Source: Rosellinia necatrix
Taxonomy: Eukaryota > Ascomycota > Sordariomycetes > Xylariales > Xylariaceae
Assembly: GCA_021209875.1 (NCBI GenBank)
Contig: JAGYVD010000004.1
Span: forward strand, 3,410,001 to 3,474,000
Direction: 5' to 3'
DNA length: 64,000 bases
How positions within the stretch are numbered: position 1 is the first letter of the stretch; each line of letters begins with the position of its first letter. The notes beneath the pieces are model-generated. The model made no database searches. It worked only from the letters and a program-made list of their open reading frames with translations, and was not told the DNA's origin. Below, piece after piece: positions 47,356-57,890 of this stretch. Both the position numbers and the translations under genes were made by a program.

Positions 47356-49258
47356 TCAGGCTCGTCGTTGGCGTCTCCGGAGTTCTGCCGTTATCACGCC
47401 GTCTCCCTCAGCTGACTGCTGTGACACTTCCTCGCTGCCCGAGGTAGCTTCTTGTGTCCATTCGTGACCATTATTGCCAAGCACTAGACGTACAAAATTA
47501 GCGATTTATTTTTACCCTAGGCTATAAGGAGATTTAGGGGCGTGTCACATTGTTGACAGAGCCGAAAGGGCGGTGACAGGATGTCAGTAGACATAGGGGA
47601 TTGGAGAAATAATGTAAATGTTACTCACAAAAGTCGCCCAAGTATTTTATTGCTTGGAACACTTCTTCACCGACGGGAATGATGTTATCACTCGGTAAAA
47701 GAAAGCCGTAACTCCCCGTGTCTCGTAGTTTGATCTGGTAGCTATAATGTGCGTTCAGTTCATGATAGAAATAGTCTATCGCAGAACCTCCTTTAGCCTC
47801 GACTGACGGCCCGGTCGAACCCAGAACGGCACCCTCGCATGCCGATGCCACTCTATAAAACTCTCCGTTTGACAGCCTCATATGTTTGGCAAGATTCATC
47901 GCAACCTCTTGCAGGTTTTCCGCATTTGGGGGCTGAACCTGGCAAGAAAAGGAATATGGAATAAGGACCTGCTGGGAATAGGAGTGTATATCGAGGTACC
48001 CAACGAATTTGGCGCCATTCTCTGTCTCATTCCTAGCCCAATTCGCCAGCTCAGCAGCCTCGACAGCCTGGAATGGCTCGTCACCGCCGTAGCTCTCTGA
48101 ACAGGGTTCGTCCTGGTGGTCTATTGATTCCCATCGATAGGAAAAGGAGTGATCGAGGTCAAGCCCTGGACAGTATGACATTTTGGTCCGTTGTCGAGAC
48201 TTGCGCCAGAGTCGATCCACCTCCCACGTATACTCGTACCCATCAGGATTGAGAACCGGGACGAAGACTAGATCGAAGCGCTCAAGGATCTTCTTGGCCA
48301 TTGGATCCTTGTCGATGGATTGGATGAAGGACCAGGCGGCGTAGTTCACAGAACTCGTAGCAATCCATTCCCTAGCGTGCAGGCCACCAGTGACCAAGAC
48401 AATTTCGCGAGGGCGGTCAAGCGTGACTCCGTTAGGTCGCATGCCCACTCGCAGAGCCGGGATATCACGGCCCTCGTACGATTGTCCGATATTGATCATT
48501 TGGACCAGGCCACGCCCTCGAAACATGGAGTCGATCAGACGCATCCAAGCTACCATAACAGAATATGGCTGGTAATCTTGGAAATAGACGTCGGCGACGT
48601 CAAGTTTCTTGGGCGACTGGTGAGAAGAGGAGGCGGTGCCGCGATCGTGGGGTTGGTGGGCGTTGGTAAAGCTGCGGCGAGAGGGGTAGGTGGCGGCGGC
48701 GGCGCGAGCGAGGTCCGGAATGAGGATGGAATGATTCTCACGCAGCGACGAGGGCAAGGCGCGGATCAAGAAACGGATACGCCGGCTGGGAATTCGGATA
48801 TCGACATGGTTGCTGGTGAAACTCCAGACGTCGAGCAACATACGATCGATGACGGTACGTAAGGCGGCTTCATGCTGGGCGTTGGAGACGTTGAAGCGGA
48901 TAACCACTTGGTCCTCATACTCCTTCAAGCTTTCGATCAGTCTCGGGCGGTCGTCTACCCAGCGAGTGAGGCTGCTGCTTGGCGATACGTGAGAGGACGA
49001 GGTCGAGGTTGAGGAAGGGAGACGGTTGAAAAGACGACGCAAAAAGGAGCGGGCGGGAGGGCCGGAGGTAGATGCCGCGGCGGTGGTGGCGGGCGATTGA
49101 CGATGAATGTGGGGAGAGGTCGGCGCCTGAATCGGACCTTCGCCTCGAGCCGGGGGGAGGCCGGGGATGTGCCAGGCGCTAGCATGGTCGACAGTGTTTA
49201 GACATAGGAAGAGCAGGACCATGAGCGAGAAGGGAAATGGGTGGTAGATCGGGCGCAT
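47356..49258 (-). CDS. ECM14: ECM14, inactive M14 metallocarboxypeptidase-like protein
   Basis: Two exons on the minus strand (49258-47629 and 47483-47356) give 585 residues. A signal peptide (FSLMVLLFLCLNTVDHASA) starts it, then a long pro-region, then an M14 peptidase domain from about 220. The zinc ligands are present: His294 and Glu297 in HAREW, and His425 in LDIHSYS. The catalytic Glu of carboxypeptidases is replaced: the motif reads YQIKLRDTG with Lys510 where active enzymes have Glu. This substitution is characteristic of Ecm14, which has been described as a pseudoenzyme affecting the cell wall or secretory pathway. The last exon supplies LLGNNGHEWTQEATSG and an Arg-rich end, ELRRRQRRA. 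Without that splice the frame stops one codon after the donor. Length agrees with other Ecm14 proteins. Confidence 0.9.
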
Positions 49259-52200
49259 GTTGGAGACAAGACAATACCTCGTTATGTACGTCGGGTAGAT
49301 ATGTCAATTAGGTAAGTAAGTAAGTAGGTAGATAGCACCAGTCCTGTCTTACCTAGGTCGTAGAAGCCGGGTTGTGCTTGTCTTGTATCCAACCATGCGA
49401 GACCGCATATTGGTGCCTGGGTGGGGCGCTTGGACCACTCTTGTATAGACCTTTAGGTAGGCATCCATTTAAGGTACCTACCTACCCACTTGCACCTACC
49501 TACCTACAAGGTTGCATCACCATCACCACTAGCTACCACGACACGCGCACGTACTACGTGGGCTATTTGCTCGCTACAGTACTAGGTAGCCTTGAGTAAG
49601 TAGGGGAGCGGCTAGCCTACCTAGGTAGGTAAGAATAGGGGCATGAATTCGGCAGCCCGTGATGTATTTCTGACTTTTGTGTTCGAATTTACTGGCAGCA
49701 TACCCGATGCCAATCACCTCGTACCCCTAATTGGGGAGCCGAAGTGCTATGAGCACCATCCGGCCATTCGTCGCCCTCGGATCGCCCTAAATGATGCCGA
49801 TCGCATATAATCAAGGCGGGTTGAGCCCGAGTGGTCCATTGGCTTTGCGAGGAAACACTCACGTCAGGCATCGCACCGTAGGTCGAGGTTGACATCCGAT
49901 AGTCGACGTTGGGGAACAAAGACTCGAACACCAAACTGGCGTCGTTTGTATCAGGCTAGTGAGGGATACACAACCTCCTTTCTGGTGCCACATTGTCAGT
50001 CTTACCCGGTAGTGCTTGCTTGGATGCCGTTCCCTATAATGGACGTTATCTGGCCATATTAGCTTAACGAAGAGATCACTTTAACCTACAGGCCATATTC
50101 TCGCTGGCATCCTAGAAAAGACCTCCCCTCGACTCTCACTAGAGACCTCGAGATCCGAAGGTGAAGGAAAGAAACTATCGTTGTTATGAACAGACCTTGT
50201 TAGGAAGAATAGAAAGGACGCCATATCCAAACCCGTCGCCCTCGACCTCACGCCGTATATGGAGATAGTCTTAGGGAGGGTGGATTCTAAAGCATCGATA
50301 CTACACCTTTATTTAATGGGGGACAGATGAGAAGAAAGTAATCCTCGAGCATAAACAGCAAAGCCACCTATCTCAACATCCCCCCCCGCGACAACCCGAA
50401 AGAAGAAGAGATGCCGTTCATCAAACTAGAGTAATGCGTCAAGAGAACTCGCGCAACAGTAGGTAACTAGGCGTTGACGTTGACTACATAGTTATGGCTG
50501 GGTGGCTATCGGCCCCGGCTTGGTATTTATGTACCCTGAAAGTGACTAGAGTAACGCCGTACTCTAGGGGTACGTCGGCCATCTGGAGAACAGGATATGT
50601 ATAGGTCCTAAGGACACGCGATCTATCTTGCACTTTCAAGTATGCGATTATCCGGCAATGACGTTGCCTCACGTACATACCAAGATGCCTTCCACGGATT
50701 AGGTCCCGGCTGCGAGCTTGCCGTGGATCGTGAACCTTGGAAGCTCGTGTTCAGCCTGGGAACAGCGAGACCAGGAATGTAAATGTACCTATTTGCCTAT
50801 ATGTAAGCATATATAGATACAACCTTACATGTTTGTTTAGATCTACGAGTAGGTAGTCTGGAGCGGAGATGGGGACGAATTTGTCCAATTATCATTATCA
50901 TGCGGAAAACAAGGTGCCTGGTTTCGGCCAGAGTGTTGTTGTGCTAACCTACCTACATACATCTCAAGTGGTCGGCGTACCATTTACTATGTAAGGTCCC
51001 TTCTTCAAGGTGGAAGCAGATACCTCAACTGCATGTAGCCCTGGGGTTTACCTAATGTAGGTAATCTAATCTTGCAGACTCTGGTGGGGTTGAAGAGATC
51101 ATAAGGGTAATGATATTCGCGAGCCAACGAACCATGTCTCTCTTTGTTACCACCCGAGACTATTGCTTGATTCTTGTTCCAATATGCATGTCTATCATTG
51201 ACATGCATACATAACTACTTGACACGCACATACATATACATATATAAATATATCTACGTGCATTACTGGGCTCATTTTCTACAGGGTACTCAGAGGGTAT
51301 ATCCCTTGTAATTTGCTCGCCGGAGGCACACAAGAGTGGGATATGACCATGTCTATGCCGGATGGTCTTTGGAATAGGATGGATTTGAGACGAAATCTCG
51401 GCCTCCTGAAAACCCGGAAACTCCAATAGATGTAACTTAACTTCACGGCAGGTAATGCCCAGGATGATGACGATAGCCTGAAATTTGTGCATCGGTATAG
51501 GAACGAAAGCAAGACTAAGTACCTAGGTATCTTGGTATCTGCCCGACATCTCCCTGGAAGTGTATCCACTTGACAGATACTCTATTTGCCTTGCCATGCT
51601 GCAAATATAAACCTTCAGGGCTACCTCAGGTTGAGGCGGATGCAATTTGGGTGAGCCCGAGCCATTGCCAACACCACTCACCTGCTCCTCGTGGCTACCT
51701 CAGTTACATACACATATATCCCCCCCCGGGTGCCGTGGACCAGACCCGACCCAACCTTGGAAGTGCTCTTTTAATGTTGATTAAACGTGGTAACCAGGTA
51801 AATTACCTAACTTCCTACCCCGTATTGTGTAGGATACATCGTGTAACAAGAGGTTGATCCCGATTAGGAAACGTCTTTACACGTCCACGCAACGCGTAGG
51901 TATGTTCTGTCTCGTCTCCATGGTTTGCCATTGGGCACATGTAGGCACCTAATCTACCTAAGTTTAGGTGCTTCGGTAGGTCCAGGTATGTATCTAAAGT
52001 CGCGCGTGCCGCGAGGCCCCACCCGCTCACAGCGAAGAGACGGGGTACCGCAGGGCCGATATCTAGTGTACCCAGAGCCTGCCAGAGGCAGCTTAAGGCA
52101 CGCGCTTCGGGGCTATGATTGGCCACCTACTACCTAAGCACATACCCACTTACCTACAGCTAGTGTGTATTCAAGGTAGGTACCAGCTCAGTGTACTTGT

Positions 52201-52753
52201 AGATACATGAGCATACCTACCTAGGTAGATAGCTTCAAGTTCCTCTACCTACTGTACCCGGCTATCGCAGTACGTGCTGAGAGGACCTCGAACCCCATAA
52301 TTGTTCCTGTTCCTACAGGTGAATAGGTCTGTATGTAAGGCAGTGCGTCGTCCGCCCGTCAATCAACCATCATCTCTCTCTACCCACTTCATACCCATCA
52401 CCCCGTTGTCCTTCATCAATTCCTTTATTTTTCACCTCACCATCAGCCATCATTGGTCGGACAAGCGTGGCTAGCCCGGGTATTGCGAGAGATCCAATTC
52501 CGCCTGCCTTTCCGTCGCCAGAGCCCCTTTCGACTTCCCGCAATCTGCCGTGCCGTACCGTACCGTGCCCTGCTGCGATCTCGACGAACCGACGCAGGAC
52601 AATGGGTCGCCGCCACTGCAAGACTTGACAACGCCGTGCTGCCCCAAGCATCGCCTGTGTGTCGTTGCTCCTGCTGATACACGAGCCACCAACCGCACAT
52701 CCCGTTGCTCTTTTGCCCGGCCAGCCAGCCAGCCGACCCTTTTACTAACCACC
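49259..52753. other. 3.5 kb divergent spacer
   Basis: It lies between ECM14 and the Sec7 gene. TACCTACC/GGTAGGTA clusters occur at 49310-49345, 49465-49515, 49615-49632 and 52135-52240. The last 400 bases (52370-52753) are C/T-rich and probably form the leader of the Sec7 gene. No supported gene is seen. Confidence 0.5.
49310..49632. repeat. TACCTACC / GGTAGGTA repeat clusters
   Basis: Three short clusters of tetramer and palindrome copies (49310-49345, 49465-49515, 49615-49632) in the ECM14 upstream region. Confidence 0.8.
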
Positions 52754-55700
52754 ATGCCTTTCTTACGCCGTCGTGGTGTCATGGCCAGCGAGTCCGACAT
52801 GCGCCGCCACACTACGCTTTTCGACACCAAGCCTCAATCCGATAACTTCCTTGATCCGCAATCCGCAAACCGTCGCCTCGGGAACGGCGTCGCCTCCCAA
52901 GACTCTGACCACGGTAGACTTTCCACCGATCCGAACGCGAACCCAGAGTCAAATGCCGATATAGCTAGAGCAAGTCTGGAGTCCTATGACCGCCCAGAAT
53001 CACCTCCGATCCAAGACGACACCCCGAGGCATCGCCGATTTAGCATGCTCAGGTTCCGCAATGCCTCGGACTCACAGCTGTCTACCAAATGGAGGCAACA
53101 GCAGCAGGCTGCCGAGAAGCCGCCACCCATGCCCGAACGTATGGTACCTCCTACTTCCTTCTTACTCACCACAAGAACGTCATCCACTGACACCCGAGCC
53201 TGGCCTTCTTTAGCTCCTGCCATCATCACAACAGCCCCTACTTCGCACTCCCTGGGGAGTACCACAACTAACAAGAAGCCGGCTGTGCGGATTCCCCTAC
53301 GAATGCGCCGTTCGATGGATGTTCCCAGAGGCCAACAAGATCACACGTCTCGGGTTAAGGTCCTGTCGGGCACCAAAAAGGAGAAGAAGATCTCCATGAG
53401 CCAGCAGCCTGAATCCCTGGTCGGAAAACAGACCGTTACCTTTGAAGAACCATCCAAGCCCATGCCGATGCTTGCCGCTTCAGTTATCCCCGAGGACCAT
53501 GGTTCAATGCTGGCCATGCCAGTCCACCGCCTATCCGAATCATCTCGGTCGGAGAGTGGCTCAACCGACCACACTGTCCATTCTCAACACAGTAGTGCCG
53601 GTTCCGGCTTGTTCCGGTTCGGCCGGCGGAGGCAGAAGCAGCCGGAGCCCCTGTTTCCCATGGCACACCTGCCCCAGAGATCAAAGACACCCGCACTATC
53701 AGTGACGGGCTCCAACGCGCCGTCCCTCCCCCGTAACTCTACTTCTACCACGCATATTGTAGATGCACCTCGTCCATCAACTGGCCACGATAGGTCGACG
53801 CCCTTGAATTCTCCGGGCCACGGTTTAAGCAGTCTGGCTAGCAAAGTGTCTGGCTCACCCGCAACCGCGCTGTTCCGGCCTAGCTCGCGAAACTCAGGTC
53901 AATCATCACCAACCCGGGGAAGTCTAGGGCTTAGGGGCCGTTCCTCGACGATAAGCTCCCTAGGTGAGAGTTTTATTGACCCCCAGCATCCAGGGATTCC
54001 TCGTACATCATCATCGACGGGCCGTAAGAGTTTTGGTGATCTCCTAGGGCTTGGTCGTATGCGGCAGAATACCGATCTCTCCAGGCACGGGACCCTGACC
54101 CCCGCTACACCAGGGTCGGGTACTTCAAAAAACAATTCATTCCAGTTAGCGAGAGAAGCGGTCGCGCTACCTGAGCGGCGGGAAGATGACACTCCCGCTA
54201 GATATCTCGCACGCGTCGAAGGTGTGCTCGCTCGTGGTGTGATTGCGAGTGCACTTTCTAAAGAAACTGACCCTTTCTATGCCACCGTGCTACGCAGTTA
54301 TATGCGATCTTTCAACTTTTTTGAAGAGCCTATGGACATGGCTATTCGAAAGCTCCTCATGGAGGCTGAGCTTCCCAAGGAAACCCAACAGATCGATAGG
54401 TGCTTACAAGCATTCGCTAACCGATATCATGAATGCAACCCTGGGATTTACACTTCGCCAGATCAAGCCTATTTTATCGCCTTTTCTCTACTCATATTGC
54501 ACACCGACGTGTTCAATAAAAATAATAAGTATAAAATGCAAAAAGTAGACTACATCAAGAATACTCACGGTGAGGGTATATTCGATGATGTATTGGAGTG
54601 TTTCTATGACAATATTAGCTATACGCCCTTTATTCACCTGGAAGACGACCCTCATGTCAATGGTGAACGCGCCGGGAGCCTCAGATTGAAAAAGAAGTCG
54701 GTATTTCCGACAGCGATCGCTGAACCGAGCAGGAGGTCTAAAGATCTACTTGACCCCTACACGCTGATATTAGATGGCAAACTAGATATACTGCGACCAC
54801 CTCTCAAGGACCAGATACCCCTAGAGGAACATTACAGCTACATGGGCACTGCGAATCGCCTCAGCTTAAAAGAACTTCAAAAAACGTTTTTTAAAACGGG
54901 CGTACTCCAGATTGTATCCGCCCGCTCGCGTCCGGATGCGTTTATGACAGAAAAGACCCAAAACAATCCCGACGCTGCCCATCCAGGTATAGTCGATATC
55001 AAAGTCACCAAAGTCGGATTGCTGTGGCGCAAAGAAATTACCAAAAGGAGAACTCGGTCGCCATGGCAGGAATGGGGTGCCATTTTGACCGGGGCTCAAT
55101 TGTACTTCTTTCGCAATGCGGGCTGGGTAAAGAACCTGCTCCATCAGCATGAAGCTCACATCAAGTCAGGCAATGACGATGTACCTCTCATATTCAAGCC
55201 GCCCTTGGAGCATTTCAAGCCGGATGCGTTGATGTCGACAGAGGGAGCAGTAGCCCTCTGGGACGGCAATTACAAAAGACACAAGAATGCGTTTGTTTAT
55301 GTCAGGCATGGTGGCCTCGAAGAGGTTTTGTTGGCCCAAAATGAAGAAGATAGGAACGATTGGCTCGCAAAGCTCAACTACGCAGCTGCATTCAGGACTT
55401 CTGGAGTTCGAATGCGTGGCGTGGTTGGTGGCAATTACGAAGGTCAGAGCCGCCGAGCGATTCGCAGGTTAGATAGCGCCGGTGTGACACAACTCATTCA
55501 AACCCCAACGGGGGAGGTGGCCATCAATCGGAGCAAGATTGATCATCAGATGGCTCGTGACATTCTCCTCGCTCGGCGAAATTTAATGCGTCAGAAGATC
55601 GAAGAAGCAGAGGAAAAGCTCGAGACCGCCCAGAAACATCTCGAGACGCACCTCAGAAACGCACGACATCTGCTGGTACTGGCCCCGATTCAGGAGCGGA

Positions 55701-57055
55701 CTCGAGAGCAAGTCTGTAATGGTGCAGCCAAGATCATAGCTCAGCTGAGATGGTCGCGCATCGACTTTTGGAGGTTAAAGTGCCATCGTGATATACTAGC
55801 GATGGACCTAGCTGAGGATAAAGACATGAATGGCGACATGACAGAAACATCTCCTGGCCCTCATCACGCACGGTCGGATACCAACGGGGATGGCACGAAC
55901 ACACCACACGAAGCTCAGGGGTCGTCTTCCGTATCTCTACCTCAAGGCTCCGATGCCAACGAGCAGCAGGATGACGAATCGCCGACCAATGAGTTCTTCC
56001 ACACCCCACCCTCTAGCGCGACCGCGCCGGTCTTCGAAGATAGGCCACATTCGCGTCTTAGTCATCCTAGCACTAGGAGGACGTCAATATCGAGCTTGGC
56101 CTCATCCTCTAAACCTACATCCGCATCTCACACTCAGGAGCCGCCCGCCTCCCCGCGTCGACCTAGGTCTAGTCCTCTAAGCGAAGAGTCGGCGGAGGAC
56201 GAACACGAGAGACAGGTCCTTGAGCAGGCTGGACTTCTCGAATTAGACCCCACCCGCACTTTCGACCGCCGTCCCAGCTCAGCTTACACGACTGATGATA
56301 CACCGGATCGTAATAAACGCGGTAGTATTGGTGGGACTGACAAGGATCAGCACGATAGAGGCAAGGCACGACGCAGCTTACAACGTACTCTGCGAGATGG
56401 TGCTGGTCACCTATCGCACCACCGAAGCAAGAAGGGCAAGGATGCCGCTTCAATAGGGGGTATGTCCGATGACGGCGCGCGAGATGATGTTCTTTTTCGG
56501 GGCACTGGTAGCTTTACGGTGCATGGTAAAAAAGCATCAGTAATTAATTTCGGTACGGAACTCCAAAATATTGCCGCCGATGAACATATAAAACACCGAA
56601 AACAAGCACAGCAGGGCGATGAACCAGGTTCTAGGTCTCCCGGTAGTGCCGATGATGATTTTCATTCCCTCCTCAGTCGCCGTCCTGAGCAGTCCGGCCG
56701 ACGCGGATCGGCCACAAGTGCCAGCACAGCGACGGCCCGGTCTTTCCGAGAACTCCACCGTAAATATTCGTCACGGACACCCAAGGGCATGGTGGGCGCG
56801 AATCTCATCGTGCCATCGGACGAAGACAGTGATGCTGCTCTTAGTTTCTCGGATGGCCGCCGGTCTCCCCTTCCACCCCTTGACGATGAAGAAGATGAAG
56901 ATCGGGCGTTGGAGACACCATTACAACCCCAGTTTTACACACCAGATCCTCCAAGCTCCCCAACCCAGAAAAACAACAACACGTTCGATGCCGAAGAAGA
57001 AACGGAAGAAGCTACCCGCTTTCCTTCGTCAACAGTCCAAGAAGTAAGCGCCTGA
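52754..57055 (+). CDS. Sec7-PH domain Arf guanine nucleotide exchange factor (Syt1/Sec74-like)
   Basis: A single long exon. The frame is open from 52550, but the first ATG with family-like sequence (MPFLRRRGVM) is at 52754, giving 1433 residues. The N-terminal 460 residues are disordered and Ser-rich. The Sec7 domain covers about 470-650: YLARVEGVLARGVIASALS, then LPKETQQIDRCLQAFANRYH with the catalytic glutamate finger at Glu543, and AFSLLILHTDVFNKNNKYKM. A PH domain lies at about 745-885 (GLLWRKEITKRRTRSPWQEW). A coiled segment follows near 940-975 (RQKIEEAEEKLETAQKHLE), then a long acidic, Ser-rich tail. Yeast Syt1 and fission yeast Sec74 are the closest architecture. They activate Arf-family GTPases in membrane traffic. 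A GTAAGC near the stop codon leaves a small doubt about the last residues. Confidence 0.9.
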   Translation: MPFLRRRGVMASESDMRRHTTLFDTKPQSDNFLDPQSANRRLGNGVASQDSDHGRLSTDPNANPESNADIARASLESYDRPESPPIQDDTPRHRRFSMLRFRNASDSQLSTKWRQQQQAAEKPPPMPERMVPPTSFLLTTRTSSTDTRAWPSLAPAIITTAPTSHSLGSTTTNKKPAVRIPLRMRRSMDVPRGQQDHTSRVKVLSGTKKEKKISMSQQPESLVGKQTVTFEEPSKPMPMLAASVIPEDHGSMLAMPVHRLSESSRSESGSTDHTVHSQHSSAGSGLFRFGRRRQKQPEPLFPMAHLPQRSKTPALSVTGSNAPSLPRNSTSTTHIVDAPRPSTGHDRSTPLNSPGHGLSSLASKVSGSPATALFRPSSRNSGQSSPTRGSLGLRGRSSTISSLGESFIDPQHPGIPRTSSSTGRKSFGDLLGLGRMRQNTDLSRHGTLTPATPGSGTSKNNSFQLAREAVALPERREDDTPARYLARVEGVLARGVIASALSKETDPFYATVLRSYMRSFNFFEEPMDMAIRKLLMEAELPKETQQIDRCLQAFANRYHECNPGIYTSPDQAYFIAFSLLILHTDVFNKNNKYKMQKVDYIKNTHGEGIFDDVLECFYDNISYTPFIHLEDDPHVNGERAGSLRLKKKSVFPTAIAEPSRRSKDLLDPYTLILDGKLDILRPPLKDQIPLEEHYSYMGTANRLSLKELQKTFFKTGVLQIVSARSRPDAFMTEKTQNNPDAAHPGIVDIKVTKVGLLWRKEITKRRTRSPWQEWGAILTGAQLYFFRNAGWVKNLLHQHEAHIKSGNDDVPLIFKPPLEHFKPDALMSTEGAVALWDGNYKRHKNAFVYVRHGGLEEVLLAQNEEDRNDWLAKLNYAAAFRTSGVRMRGVVGGNYEGQSRRAIRRLDSAGVTQLIQTPTGEVAINRSKIDHQMARDILLARRNLMRQKIEEAEEKLETAQKHLETHLRNARHLLVLAPIQERTREQVCNGAAKIIAQLRWSRIDFWRLKCHRDILAMDLAEDKDMNGDMTETSPGPHHARSDTNGDGTNTPHEAQGSSSVSLPQGSDANEQQDDESPTNEFFHTPPSSATAPVFEDRPHSRLSHPSTRRTSISSLASSSKPTSASHTQEPPASPRRPRSSPLSEESAEDEHERQVLEQAGLLELDPTRTFDRRPSSAYTTDDTPDRNKRGSIGGTDKDQHDRGKARRSLQRTLRDGAGHLSHHRSKKGKDAASIGGMSDDGARDDVLFRGTGSFTVHGKKASVINFGTELQNIAADEHIKHRKQAQQGDEPGSRSPGSADDDFHSLLSRRPEQSGRRGSATSASTATARSFRELHRKYSSRTPKGMVGANLIVPSDEDSDAALSFSDGRRSPLPPLDDEEDEDRALETPLQPQFYTPDPPSSPTQKNNNTFDAEEETEEATRFPSSTVQEVSA

Positions 57056-57890
57056 TCATTTGCCACTTTGATCCTTGAGAATGTAATCAGCGGTAGGGAG
57101 CAACACGATCGTTCCAGACCGCAAACAACATTCCCATAACGGGCCGTAACGTTTTTTCTCCTTTTTTCGAATATATCGGGACACACGGATGAAAATAGAC
57201 AGGTTTTACAGGGCCCGGAGTCTTCTTGTTTTTATTGCCGCCCATTCATCAATCATGTAATGAGAGGGAAGAGGGGCGGAGTAAGTGGGTAGGTTTAGTA
57301 GTCCACCGTGCTTGTCTCAAAGTAAACTTGCTGCTCAATAGCTAGCCAGGCAAAGTCTTAGATTTTTAATGAGTGATGGGCTTGCCATGAACTCCTACAT
57401 AGTACGGTTTCATTAGGGACGTTACTTTTGCACGCTTTGTGCGGATCTAGAGGGGAGCATAAAAAGATCGTGCTGATCGGGCATTGGGTGCCTTGATAAA
57501 AATACGATACTCTAATAACTAATCGTTTGTGTGTTCTTTGCCTATGTGTATGTATCTATGAAAGATATCACAGCAGGTTGAATCATTTGTTGCTTCAATA
57601 GCTGACTACCAGTGGCCTCCGTATGTCATCCGGAACGAAGACATAGCTTCAGAGACCCGAATCCAAATAGGGTTAGTTACTGAATCTGATCGAGTACAGC
57701 ATGGGCTGCAATGATGATTAATATTGACCTAGAGGGCCCGACTCGGAGCTGATCACGCCACGTGGGAGTTATCAAGGCACACCCAGATACGACGACACAT
57801 ATACAACACGGCTCCCAAAACCATCTCTGGCAGGCTAGTCTAGTTTAGTTCGTCACATCACTTCGGTTTTCTTTGCTCGACATTGACTAT
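57056..57890. other. Convergent 3' spacer
   Basis: It contains the 3' ends of the Sec7 and SRP72 transcripts. I see no gene and no repeat. Confidence 0.5.
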
